Origin: Campylobacterota bacterium
Lineage (GTDB): Bacteria; Campylobacterota; Campylobacteria; Campylobacterales; Sulfurovaceae
Assembly: GCA_015494795.1 (NCBI GenBank)
Contig: WGAM01000010.1
Span: 1-39,317, forward strand
Direction of reading: 5' to 3'
DNA: 39,317 nucleotides
Made by a program: the position numbers and the translations under genes. Positions within the stretch are counted from its first letter, which is position 1. Each line of letters starts with the position of its first letter. Under the pieces are notes generated by a model. It saw nothing but the letters and a program-made list of their open reading frames with translations. It did no database searches and had not been told where the DNA came from. Positions 7,933-15,353 of this stretch are shown piece after piece.

Positions 7933-7965
7933 TTAAGTTAAAATAGAACTTAACTAGATTAGTTA
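7933..7965 (+). promoter_or_regulatory. Two further inverted repeats around a candidate -10 box
   Basis: TTAAGTT (7933-7939) pairs with AACTTAA (7947-7953), and TAACTA (7951-7956) with TAGTTA (7960-7965). TAAAAT (7939-7944) overlaps the first repeat and could be a -10 box. They may be operator half-sites or alternative hairpins in the leader. Function not shown. Confidence 0.35.
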
Positions 7966-7998
7966 TTTATTGATTAATTAATTATTAAAGGGGTGGTC

Positions 7999-8640
7999 AT
8001 GCAGACACATAAATTTTCGCTAGTAGGTAAACTACTACCTCTATCTTTTGCTCTAACTCTACTAAATGGAATTGAAGTAAATATTAAAGAAGGTCTTCCA
8101 TATGTTGATATTGATATAAATGGAGAATCTGTTAGAATAGAGAGAATTCAAGATACAAAGCATAAATTAAAAAACTCTTATACAAAAACCTCAAGACCTG
8201 CACCTCCATTTACTATTCAACCTTATGAGCCTATTAAGGGTATAAAAACTATTGGTGAGCTTGATGTCATTGATTTTATATCAAAAGATGTTAATAATAA
8301 TACAGGACTTTTAGTAGATGCAAGAATGCCCAAATGGCACCAAGCAGGAACTATTCCAGGAGCAATTAATGTACCTTTTTCAATTTTATCAATAAAGGAT
8401 AATAACCCTTTTATTAATCAAATTTTTGAACTTTTTGGTGCCAAGAGAGTTAAAGATAAGTGGGACTTTTCTGAGGCTCAAAAAATTCTTATTTTTGATA
8501 ATGGTCCATGGTGTCAACAGGGAGTTAGAGCTATGAAAAATCTTGTTCGTTTAGGTTATCCTAAATCAAAAATATTATATTATAGAGGGGGTATGCAATA
8601 TTGGCAAATTTTAGGATTAACCACAATAAAACCAAAATAA
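7999..8640 (+). CDS. Exported rhodanese-domain protein (single-cysteine paralogue)
   Basis: A periplasmic rhodanese fold protein. A hydrophobic N-terminal segment (about residues 9-22) looks like a signal peptide or anchor. A conserved pre-domain (RIQDTKHKLKNSYTKTSRP, then APPFTIQP) is followed by the rhodanese domain from about 85 to the end: LLVDARMPKWHQAGTIPGA, the active-site loop NGPWCQQGVRA with the only cysteine (C172), and a closing YYRGGMQYWQILGL. This ATG is chosen over the in-frame GTG at 7993 because AAAGGGG ends 5 bases before it. It is first of three genes; the third is its paralogue. Sulfur transfer or sensing is likely by family; the substrate is unknown. Confidence 0.82.
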   Translation: MQTHKFSLVGKLLPLSFALTLLNGIEVNIKEGLPYVDIDINGESVRIERIQDTKHKLKNSYTKTSRPAPPFTIQPYEPIKGIKTIGELDVIDFISKDVNNNTGLLVDARMPKWHQAGTIPGAINVPFSILSIKDNNPFINQIFELFGAKRVKDKWDFSEAQKILIFDNGPWCQQGVRAMKNLVRLGYPKSKILYYRGGMQYWQILGLTTIKPK

Positions 8641-8655
8641 AATAAAGGATGAATT

Positions 8656-9600
8656 ATGTTACATAAAGATGAGTATAATCAAGATGAGTATAATGATTAT
8701 TATGCACAAGAGACTCGTGGTGCTGAAATTTTAGGTAAAAAAGAGAGAGGGAGTAGTAAAAAATTATTAATTATAGTAGTACTTTTAGCTCTTATATTAA
8801 TTGGGGGATATTTTGGTTGGAAAAGTATAAGTGGTTCTAAAAATTATGATACTAATATTACGAAGTCAATAGAGAATAAAGAGTCTAAAAAAGATACTAA
8901 AGAGAATAATATTACAAAATCAATAGAGGATAAAGAGTCTAAAAAAGATATTAAAGAGGATAATATTACAAAAGAGGTTACAAATACTATAACAGAAAAT
9001 AGTAAAAATTTAAAGATGAACCCTGAAGATATTGCAAATATTGTTCAAATAGTTATGAAAAAGATAAATCAAAAAAAAAGTAACAAGGCTAAAATAGAAA
9101 AAACAGAAGAGAAGAGCATACCTAAAAGTCAAGAGCAGATAGAAGATACTAAACTTGTAAAATCTTTAGAAAATAGTGAAGTTGACTCTTTGCTAACTCA
9201 ATTAGAAAATACTGATATTTTACAAGAGGATAATAATAAAAAAGCAAAAAGCAAAGAGACAGTAGATACATATAATAAAAAAGTTATCTCTTCAGAAAAA
9301 TTAGCTAATGATGATTTAAGTAAACTTTCAAACGATATTTCAGATATTGTTGAAGAGGATAAAAATGTAGTAGAAGATAAAAATAGCACAGAGTATGTAA
9401 AAGAGGTAGATAAAGAGACTAAAGATAGAGAGAAGGAGATGAGATATATTACTGTTAGAAGAGGTGATACACTAGGTAAAATTGCAAAGAGAGTATATGG
9501 GAATGTTATGATGTATAAGAAAATCTATGAGGCAAATCCAGATATTTTAAAAAGAGCAGATAGAATCTATGTTGGTCAGAGACTTAGAGTACCAGAATAA
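8656..9600 (+). CDS. Inner-membrane-anchored LysM protein
   Basis: About 36 charged N-terminal residues (cytoplasmic), one transmembrane helix at about 37-54, a long highly charged low-complexity periplasmic linker (55-262), and a single LysM peptidoglycan-binding domain at the C-terminus (about 264-312: YITVRRGDTLGKIAKRVYG, ANPDIL, IYVGQRLRVPE). The linker contains an 18-residue tandem repeat (residues 67-102) and four D/E-x-N-x-S/T sequons (Asn 67, 85, 103 and 243). It probably tethers the inner membrane to the cell wall or scaffolds a periplasmic complex. It lies between two exported rhodaneses (15 bases after the first, 16 before the second), so a shared role is implied. No named orthologue recognised. 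Confidence 0.8.
   Translation: MLHKDEYNQDEYNDYYAQETRGAEILGKKERGSSKKLLIIVVLLALILIGGYFGWKSISGSKNYDTNITKSIENKESKKDTKENNITKSIEDKESKKDIKEDNITKEVTNTITENSKNLKMNPEDIANIVQIVMKKINQKKSNKAKIEKTEEKSIPKSQEQIEDTKLVKSLENSEVDSLLTQLENTDILQEDNNKKAKSKETVDTYNKKVISSEKLANDDLSKLSNDISDIVEEDKNVVEDKNSTEYVKEVDKETKDREKEMRYITVRRGDTLGKIAKRVYGNVMMYKKIYEANPDILKRADRIYVGQRLRVPE
8854..8961 (+). repeat. 54-bp tandem repeat inside the LysM protein gene
   Basis: Two consecutive 54-bp units (8854-8907 and 8908-8961) plus a partial third encode NITKSIENKESKKDTKEN and a near-identical copy. The units differ at only a few bases. Each unit begins with an Asn preceded at -2 by Asp or Glu and followed by Ile-Thr. Confidence 0.8.
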
Positions 9601-9616
9601 GTATAAAAGGAAAAAG

Positions 9617-10267
9617 ATGAAAAAACTACTTATAATCCCGATTTTTATATCACTTCTTTTAGCACAAAATGCAAAAGATAAAGATTTAGTTGTTAAGATA
9701 ACAGAAAAAATTCCCTATATTACAACTATTAACTCTGGAAAAAAAATAATAGTAAAGAGAATTCAAGATACAAATAATCGCCTAACTGATGATTATACTA
9801 AAACATCAAGACCCTGTCCCCCATTCTGCATACAACCTACAAATGTTGCAGATGGAGTTAAAAATATTGGTGAGTTAGAACTTCTATCATTTATGCAGAA
9901 TGAAGTACCAAAAGGAAAAGGAGTTGTTATTGATGCTAGACTTAAGAATTGGTTTGAGATAGAGACAATTCCATCTTCAATAAATATCCCTTTTCCTGTA
10001 ATTCAGAATGCCTCAAGAGAAAAAGCAAAAAAAATATTTAAACTTTTAGGTATGAAGGTAAAACCTAATGGTGATTGGGATTTTTCAAAAGCTAGAAAAT
10101 TAGCAATTTTTTGTAATGGAATGTGGTGTGGGCAATCAAAACATTTTATAAATGGTATGATAGCACACGGTTATCCAAAAGATAAAATGTTATACTATAG
10201 AGGGGGGTTTCAAAGTTGGAAGCTTTTAGGACTTACTACTGTAGTACATAAGGAGATTAAAAAATAG
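9617..10267 (+). CDS. Exported rhodanese-domain protein (four-cysteine paralogue)
   Basis: Paralogue of the protein at 7999. A signal peptide (residues 1-16, MKKLLIIPIFISLLLA) is followed by the same pre-domain (RIQDTNNRLTDDYTKTSRP) and a rhodanese domain (VVIDARLKNWFEIETIPS, loop CNGMWCGQSKHF, closing YYRGGFQSWKLLGL). It has two cysteine pairs: C67-x3-C71 in CPPFC, where the paralogue has APPFT, and C166-x4-C171 in the active loop, where the paralogue keeps only the second. The ATG at 9617 is preferred over the in-frame ATG at 9569, which lies inside the LysM gene; AAAAGGA precedes 9617 and a signal peptide begins exactly there. Length 216. A thiol-redox or persulfide role is plausible. Confidence 0.85.
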   Translation: MKKLLIIPIFISLLLAQNAKDKDLVVKITEKIPYITTINSGKKIIVKRIQDTNNRLTDDYTKTSRPCPPFCIQPTNVADGVKNIGELELLSFMQNEVPKGKGVVIDARLKNWFEIETIPSSINIPFPVIQNASREKAKKIFKLLGMKVKPNGDWDFSKARKLAIFCNGMWCGQSKHFINGMIAHGYPKDKMLYYRGGFQSWKLLGLTTVVHKEIKK

Positions 10268-10318
10268 AATATTATTAAAGTAGTTTAGAATATAAGTAAA
10301 ATATCTTAATCCACCTAG

Positions 10319-11572
10319 ATGATAGTAAAACCTAAACTCTTTTCAGATAAAAAAGAGTTTGCTTTTGTAGTATTGATATTTTTAATAATTATATCTATTA
10401 GATTATATATTCTATATAGTGATTATAAGATATTTATATCTAAACCTTTCTATTTTACTTATGTTGATATTATAAAGCAGTATAAAAAAGATAGATATAG
10501 ACTGCTTAGAGTTTATAGTAGTAGTTTAGATATTGAGTTCTTTACAGCTACATATAGGAAAGAGAACTTCAATAGTAAAAGAGTTCGTCTTAAGCTATTT
10601 CCATCTAAGAGCAAAATAACTTTTAGTGATTATCTAACCATATCTTATATTAAATCTAAAATAGATGAGATTAAACCATTATCAGATAATATAAAAGATA
10701 AACTTTTAAATAAAATAGCTATGCAACATAGAGATAGGCTTATAATAGAGTTTTATCAAGCAATATTTTTAGCTAATCCCATCTCTAAAGAGTTAAGAGA
10801 GAAGATTACAAAATTGGGAGTTAATCATCTTATTGCTTTAAGTGGATTACATTTAACCATATTATGGGGAATACTATTTTTTATATTAAATAGTATATAT
10901 AGACAACTTCAACAGATATATTTTCCATACCGTTTTAATCTTATTGATGTAGGTTTTATAGTTTTAGTTATATTAGCTATATTTGTCTATTTTCTAAATT
11001 TCCCAGCTTCACTTATCCGTTCATATATAATGATACTATTTGGTTGGTTACTTCTAATTTTAGGAGTTGAGCTTATATCTTTTGAGTTTTTAGCTATGGT
11101 TATTTTGGTTACTATTGCAATTTTTCCCAAAATGGTACTCTCTTTAGCCTTTTGGTTATCTATTATGGGTGTATTTTATATATTTTTACTATTGAAGAGT
11201 TTTAAAACTAAAAATAGAGTAGCTATAGCTCTTATTATATCTTTTGGAATTTTTATATTAGCACTACCAATAACTCATATATTTTTTACAACTATAAGCA
11301 TAAATCAACTCTACTCTCCAATATTATCTATTATATTTACAATATTTTATCCTATAAGTATGTTTTTACATCTTATTAATTTAGGCAATATTTTTGATAA
11401 TACTCTATTAACTCTATTTGATTTAAAGAGTTCTATTAAAGATTTTAAAATACCAATAGTTTATGGAGTATCTTATATAATTTTATCTATAGGAGCTATA
11501 TATTCAAATAGACTCTTTTATCTTCTTCTCTTAATATCATCTTTTTTTGCAATATATATTTATGTTTTTTAA
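10319..11572 (+). CDS. comEC: ComEC/Rec2-family competence protein (membrane core only)
   Basis: Inner-membrane channel that takes up single-stranded DNA during natural transformation. The hallmark competence motif HLIALSGLHLTILWG lies near residues 173-187 and is followed by about seven hydrophobic spans to the C-terminus. At 417 residues it lacks the C-terminal metallo-beta-lactamase-like domain of the Bacillus protein, as is usual in Campylobacter and Helicobacter. There is one early membrane span (about 14-30) and a short extracytoplasmic region (about 45-140) that may hold the OB-like part. No good Shine-Dalgarno sequence precedes the ATG; a TAAAAT at 10297-10302 would give a leader of about 10 nt. 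No other competence genes are nearby. Confidence 0.85.
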   Translation: MIVKPKLFSDKKEFAFVVLIFLIIISIRLYILYSDYKIFISKPFYFTYVDIIKQYKKDRYRLLRVYSSSLDIEFFTATYRKENFNSKRVRLKLFPSKSKITFSDYLTISYIKSKIDEIKPLSDNIKDKLLNKIAMQHRDRLIIEFYQAIFLANPISKELREKITKLGVNHLIALSGLHLTILWGILFFILNSIYRQLQQIYFPYRFNLIDVGFIVLVILAIFVYFLNFPASLIRSYIMILFGWLLLILGVELISFEFLAMVILVTIAIFPKMVLSLAFWLSIMGVFYIFLLLKSFKTKNRVAIALIISFGIFILALPITHIFFTTISINQLYSPILSIIFTIFYPISMFLHLINLGNIFDNTLLTLFDLKSSIKDFKIPIVYGVSYIILSIGAIYSNRLFYLLLLISSFFAIYIYVF

Positions 11573-11575
11573 CTA

Positions 11576-11602
11576 TTTTCATATAAAAAAATTATATGAA
11601 AA
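11576..11602. terminator. Hairpin after comEC
   Basis: A perfect 11-bp all-A/T-flanked stem (TTTTCATATAA with TTATATGAAAA) around an A5 loop, four bases after the comEC stop. It lacks a downstream U run, so it may be a processing or stability element rather than a true terminator. Confidence 0.4.
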
Positions 11603-11663
11603 ATCAAATATTAACCAAATATATTGTAAGATATTGTAAATTCAATATATATGAGTAATTATT

Positions 11664-12179
11664 ATGCGTTTAATCTATATTATTATTATTTCAGTTTTAT
11701 TTGTAACTGGTTGTAGTTCAACTAAACAGATAAAAAAGGAGGAGATAGCTACTCCTTCTCCAACTATCAAAATAGTTGAAATGGCTACTCCAACTCCTAT
11801 TATTATGGAAGAGGTGAGTATAGAAGAGAAGAGAGTTGTTAAAAAAAGGCATAGAAATAGTAAATTGAAAAAGATTATGAATGATTTAGACTATATTCTC
11901 TTTTCAAGAGTAAATCTTGAAGTTCAAGAGGGTGAAGATGACCTATTTTTTACAAAAAATGGTAAAAAAACATTAAAAAGGTTTGTAGAAGATACTAAAA
12001 AAGTAAAACTTCTATATCCAGATGCAGATGATGAGTATATTAGATTATCTAAAGCATTAACCAAAGCCTCAATAAAACTATATAAGATAGTAGAGGCTAA
12101 AAAGATGGAGTGGGTAAAACCACAAGTAGATAATATTCTTAATATATGCAATAGTTGTCACGATTTATATCAATTTTAA
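11664..12179 (+). CDS. Lipoprotein with C-terminal c-type haem motif (cytochrome c'-like)
   Basis: A signal peptide ends in the lipobox FVTGC, predicting lipidation at Cys17. A Pro/Thr-rich linker (about 18-50) precedes a mostly helical domain of about 110 residues. The single haem-binding motif CNSCH is at residues 162-166, five residues from the C-terminus. A four-helix bundle with CXXCH in the last helix is the plan of cytochrome c' and c-556 proteins, so this is probably a membrane-tethered member; sequence identity is too low to say more by eye. Possible roles are NO binding, electron transfer or sensing. It stands alone between comEC and fumarase, with a poor ribosome-binding site. No other cytochrome gene is adjacent. 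Confidence 0.65.
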   Translation: MRLIYIIIISVLFVTGCSSTKQIKKEEIATPSPTIKIVEMATPTPIIMEEVSIEEKRVVKKRHRNSKLKKIMNDLDYILFSRVNLEVQEGEDDLFFTKNGKKTLKRFVEDTKKVKLLYPDADDEYIRLSKALTKASIKLYKIVEAKKMEWVKPQVDNILNICNSCHDLYQF

Positions 12180-12214
12180 AGTTTAGAATAATTCCCATAG
12201 ATAGATATATATTA

Positions 12215-12225
12215 TATAATATAAT
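12215..12225 (+). promoter_or_regulatory. Fumarase operon promoter region
   Basis: Overlapping TATAAT boxes at 12215-12220 and 12220-12225, 50-60 bases before the fumarase ATG at 12276. The region is bracketed by the inverted repeat AGTTTAGA (12180-12187) and TCTAAACT (12251-12258), and TAGAATA is repeated at 12184 and 12243. The ribosome-binding site is CAGGAG. Confidence 0.45.
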
Positions 12226-12275
12226 ATTAATAAAGCTAGATGTAGAATAGTCTAAACTATTAAACAGGAGTCTTT

Positions 12276-13127
12276 ATGAGAGAAATAGAATTTGATGTTA
12301 TAGTCAAAGCTGTTAGAGATATTATAGTGCATTGTGGAACAGATTTACCACAAGATACTTATGATGCCCTAAAAGAGGCGATGGAGAATGAGAAATCTCC
12401 AGTTAGCAGAGAGGTAATTAGACAGATTTTAGAAAATGCCAATATTGCTAAAAGTGAGAAGAGACCACTATGTCAAGATACAGGTTTAGCTGTATTTTTT
12501 GTTAAAGTTGGTGATGAGGTTAAGATTAAGGGTGGACTCTTAAAAGATGCCATAAATCAAGGTACAGAGCAGGGGTATAGAGATGCATATCTTAGAGCCT
12601 CTACATGTGAGCCATTTAGTAGAGCCAATTTAAAAGATACAGTTGGATATAACCTACCTGCAATTATACATTTTGATATTGTAGAGGGTGATAAGATAGA
12701 TATTGAGTATGCTGCTAAGGGTGGTGGAAGCGAGAATGTTAGTCGTGCTAAAGTATTTCCACCAGCAGCAGGAAAAGATGGTATTGTAGAGTATGTAAAA
12801 GAGGTAATATCTGATGCAGGTGGAAACCCTTGCCCTCCAATTACTGTAGGTGTTGGAATTGGTGGAACATTTGAAAAGGCTGTAATTAGCTCTAAACATG
12901 CACTATTTAGAGATATTGGAACTAAAAATCCAGACCAAGAATTAGATGAGTTAGAGCAGAGAATATTAACAGAGATTAATAAGCTTGGAATTGGTGCTAT
13001 GGGAATGGGTGGAACTAAGACAGCATTAGCTGTGCATATTGAAGCAAACCCTTGTCATATTGCATCACTTCCAGTATCTGTTAATGTTCAATGTCACTCA
13101 TCAAGACATACACATATTACAATATAA
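12276..13127 (+). CDS. Fumarate hydratase class I, alpha subunit
   Basis: The [4Fe-4S] half of two-subunit class I fumarase, which interconverts fumarate and malate. The three candidate cluster ligands are C66 (RPLCQDTG), C186 (GGNPCPPIT) and C273 (VQCHSSRH), in the order typical of the family. Other signatures are CEPFSRANLKD and GIGGTFEKA. At 283 residues it matches alpha subunits of archaea, anaerobes and Campylobacterota rather than the fused E. coli FumA (about 548). The beta-subunit gene starts 9 bases downstream with an AAGGAGA site. A tartrate-dehydratase-type member cannot be excluded by sequence, but this gene pair with sucCD fits the TCA cycle. Such oxygen-labile enzymes suit low-oxygen life. 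Confidence 0.92.
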   Translation: MREIEFDVIVKAVRDIIVHCGTDLPQDTYDALKEAMENEKSPVSREVIRQILENANIAKSEKRPLCQDTGLAVFFVKVGDEVKIKGGLLKDAINQGTEQGYRDAYLRASTCEPFSRANLKDTVGYNLPAIIHFDIVEGDKIDIEYAAKGGGSENVSRAKVFPPAAGKDGIVEYVKEVISDAGGNPCPPITVGVGIGGTFEKAVISSKHALFRDIGTKNPDQELDELEQRILTEINKLGIGAMGMGGTKTALAVHIEANPCHIASLPVSVNVQCHSSRHTHITI

Positions 13128-13136
13128 GGAGATAAG

Positions 13137-13694
13137 ATGGCACAATATACTCTAACAACACCACTAACTAGTGAAGATACAAAAAAACTAAAAGCAGGTG
13201 ATACTGTTCTACTCAATGGAACTCTATTTACAGCAAGAGACGCAGCACATAAGAGATTGGTTGAACTTATTGAAAAGGGTGAAGAGTTACCTTTTGATAT
13301 AAATGGCTCAGTTATATATTTTGTAGGACCAACTCCTCCAAAACCGGGCGATCCGATAGGTAGTGCAGGGCCAACTACTAGTTATAGAATGGATAGTTTC
13401 TCTCCTACAATGTTAAAGCATGGCTCAAAGGGAATGATAGGAAAAGGAAAACGAAGTCAAGAGGTAAAAGATGCTTGTGTTAAGTATGATGGTATCTATT
13501 TTGGAGCAACTGGGGGAGCAGGGGCTTTACTTGGAAAACAGATAACTTCAGCAGAGGTTATAGCATATCCAGAGTTGGGTCCAGAGGCTGTTAGAAAGAT
13601 AACTGTTAAAGATTTTCCTGTAACTGTAATTAATGATACTTATGGAAATGACCTATATGAGCAGGGTAGGGCAGAGTACGAAGTAAAAGATTAA
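13137..13694 (+). CDS. Fumarate hydratase class I, beta subunit
   Basis: C-terminal half of two-subunit class I fumarase, supplying substrate-binding residues. Signatures are GDTVLLNGTLFTARDAAHKR near the N-terminus (residues 22-41), YFVGPTPPKPGDPIGSAGP, the conserved GPTTSYRMD with the substrate-contacting Arg, GMIGKGKRS, and YGNDLYEQGR near the C-terminus. The length of 185 is standard for stand-alone beta subunits. It is translationally coupled to the alpha subunit (9-base gap). A stable hairpin follows directly after its stop codon and runs into the ribosome-binding site of the next gene. Confidence 0.92.
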   Translation: MAQYTLTTPLTSEDTKKLKAGDTVLLNGTLFTARDAAHKRLVELIEKGEELPFDINGSVIYFVGPTPPKPGDPIGSAGPTTSYRMDSFSPTMLKHGSKGMIGKGKRSQEVKDACVKYDGIYFGATGGAGALLGKQITSAEVIAYPELGPEAVRKITVKDFPVTVINDTYGNDLYEQGRAEYEVKD

Positions 13695-13701
13695 TAATAA
13701 A

Positions 13702-13735
13702 CTTTTTTAGATAGAATTACATCTATTTAAAAAAG
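13702..13735 (+). promoter_or_regulatory. Stem-loop between fumarase and the cation exporter, next to its ribosome-binding site
   Basis: A 14-bp stem (13702-13715 with 13722-13735; 13 Watson-Crick pairs and one G-U) with a 6-base loop. The last G of the 3' arm is the first base of the GGAG used by the cation-efflux gene (ATG at 13744). No U run follows, so it is unlikely to be a simple terminator. It could limit translation or protect the upstream mRNA. Confidence 0.55.
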
Positions 13736-13743
13736 GAGTTCTT

Positions 13744-14634
13744 ATGTCCATACAAAAAAGAGCAACTATTATAGCTACCATGGTAGCTACAACTCTAACC
13801 ATAGTAAAATTTTCAATAGGTGTAGCATCAGGCTCAATTGCTGTTTTAGCGTCAGCAATCGACTCTCTACTAGACACTGTTATATCTATATTTAACTTTT
13901 TTGCTATTAAAAAATCTGAAGAGAGAGCTAATGAGAAATTTCAATATGGAAAAGGTAAAGTTCAAGCTATTGCAGGAGTAATTGAGGGTACAATAATTAC
14001 TCTATCTGGACTATATATTATATATGAGGCTATCTCTAAAGCTATATATGGAAAAGAGACCGAGCTTTTAAACTCTGCTATTTTAGTAATGGTTTTATCT
14101 ATAGTAGTTACATTTTTTCTTGTTAAATACCTCTTAAGCGTAGCTAAAAAGACAGATAATTTAGTAATTAAATCTGATGCACTTCACTATAAGACAGACC
14201 TTTTAAGTAATGGTGTTATTTTACTATCCTTAATAATTGTCTATTTTAGTGGGTGGAATATTGTTGATGCTATATTTGGACTTGGAATTGGGGTATATAT
14301 TATCTATTCAGCTTATGAGATTATTCAAGAGGGGATATATATTCTACTTGACCACTCTTTAGATAGAGATGTAATAACTCAAATAGAGAAAATTATTCAA
14401 AGTCACCCTAAAGTGAATGGATACCATTGGTTAAAAACTAGAACAGATGGAACAAATAATTTTATTGAGTTTCATCTAGTATTAGAGCCAGATATGAAAC
14501 TATTAACAGCACATAGAATTTCAGATGAGATAGAATATAAAATTGCAAAGCTAGATAGTAAAAAGAGATGGATAATTACACCACACTATGACCCTTATGA
14601 TGATGAAGATATAAATAATGGAGTTTTAGGGTGA
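13744..14634 (+). CDS. Cation diffusion facilitator, FieF-like (Fe/Zn exporter)
   Basis: Inner-membrane proton-coupled exporter of divalent metals. Six transmembrane helices occupy about residues 10-200. The transport site is of the FieF type: D-x3-D in ASAIDSLLDT (TM2) and H-x3-D in DALHYKTDLLSN (TM5). The cytoplasmic C-terminal ferredoxin-like domain (about 205-296) has YHWLKTRTDGTNNFIEFHL and the His/Asp-rich end PHYDPYDDED, which can bind regulatory zinc. The length of 296 is normal. It may be co-transcribed with fumarase through the hairpin region and overlaps hemD by 4 bases (GTGA). Iron rather than zinc as main substrate is inferred from the motif and the neighbouring Fe-S enzyme. Confidence 0.9.
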   Translation: MSIQKRATIIATMVATTLTIVKFSIGVASGSIAVLASAIDSLLDTVISIFNFFAIKKSEERANEKFQYGKGKVQAIAGVIEGTIITLSGLYIIYEAISKAIYGKETELLNSAILVMVLSIVVTFFLVKYLLSVAKKTDNLVIKSDALHYKTDLLSNGVILLSLIIVYFSGWNIVDAIFGLGIGVYIIYSAYEIIQEGIYILLDHSLDRDVITQIEKIIQSHPKVNGYHWLKTRTDGTNNFIEFHLVLEPDMKLLTAHRISDEIEYKIAKLDSKKRWIITPHYDPYDDEDINNGVLG

Positions 14635-15260
14635 TATATCTACTCTCTCCTTTAAAAAAAGATAATACAATATCTCTTCCTATGATTAGATTTGAGATAA
14701 CTGCTAAAGAGATAGATTTTTCTAATATTGATACTTTAATGTTCACCTCAAAACAGGCCGTAGTATCTGCTAATAATATAGATGAAAATTGGAAAAACTA
14801 TCCATCTATTGCTATAGGGGGAGCTACAAAAGCCAAGATAGAAGAGCTTGGAGGAGAGGTTATTTTTTATCCTAAAAAGTTTTATGGAAAGGAGTTGACC
14901 TCTAACATAAAAGAGTTTTTTTCTCATAAGAAGATTTTATATCTTAGACCCGAAAAAATATCTTTTGATAGTAAGGGATTTTTAGAAAAAGAGGGCATTA
15001 ATCTAAAAGAGCAGATTATATATAAAACTCTTTGTAGAGAATATACTCAAAAAGATAAACCTATAAAAGGTGCTATTATTATATTTACTTCACCATCAAC
15101 AATTAACTGCTTTTTTAAAAATTTTAGTTGGGATAGTAGCTATACAGCAATTTTAATAGGAGAAGCAACAAAAGCACATCTCCCTAAATATTGCAAATAT
15201 GAGATTGCTAATAAACCTCTAATAGACTCATGTATAGATAAAGCTATATCTATATTTTAA
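14631..15260 (+). CDS. hemD: Uroporphyrinogen-III synthase
   Basis: Cyclises hydroxymethylbilane to uroporphyrinogen III, the last shared step to haem and sirohaem. The family is poorly conserved. Visible features are the two-domain plan, MFTSKQAVVSANN in domain 1, AIGGATKAKIEELGG, ILYLRPEK, IIFTSPSTINCFF in domain 2, and AILIGEATKAHL near the end. At 209 residues it is short, as in other Campylobacterota. It starts with GTG inside the last codon of the cation exporter (4-base overlap), so translation is probably coupled. No other hem genes are nearby. Confidence 0.85.
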   Translation: MIYLLSPLKKDNTISLPMIRFEITAKEIDFSNIDTLMFTSKQAVVSANNIDENWKNYPSIAIGGATKAKIEELGGEVIFYPKKFYGKELTSNIKEFFSHKKILYLRPEKISFDSKGFLEKEGINLKEQIIYKTLCREYTQKDKPIKGAIIIFTSPSTINCFFKNFSWDSSYTAILIGEATKAHLPKYCKYEIANKPLIDSCIDKAISIF

Positions 15261-15311
15261 ATTGATTATCAAAATTGAAAAGATAGCTATTGCTAACATA
15301 TTTAAATAATA

Positions 15312-15339
15312 ATTTGTTAAAATATCTATCTTAACAAAT
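15312..15339 (+). promoter_or_regulatory. glnS promoter within a 9-bp inverted repeat
   Basis: ATTTGTTAA (15312-15320) and TTAACAAAT (15331-15339) flank a 10-base loop. A candidate -10 box TAAAAT (15318-15323) overlaps the left arm, and AAAGGG for glnS follows the right arm. It may be an operator or a 5'-end hairpin. Confidence 0.4.
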
Positions 15340-15353
15340 AAAGGGTTTGATAA

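Noticed and set aside
9569-9616. Upstream extension of the second rhodanese from an ATG at 9569
   Set aside because: It would overlap the LysM gene and put charged residues before a clean signal peptide; AAAAGGA points to the ATG at 9617.
15261-15275. TTGATTATCAA after hemD as another FNR-type site
   Set aside because: The half-sites are separated by one base rather than four.
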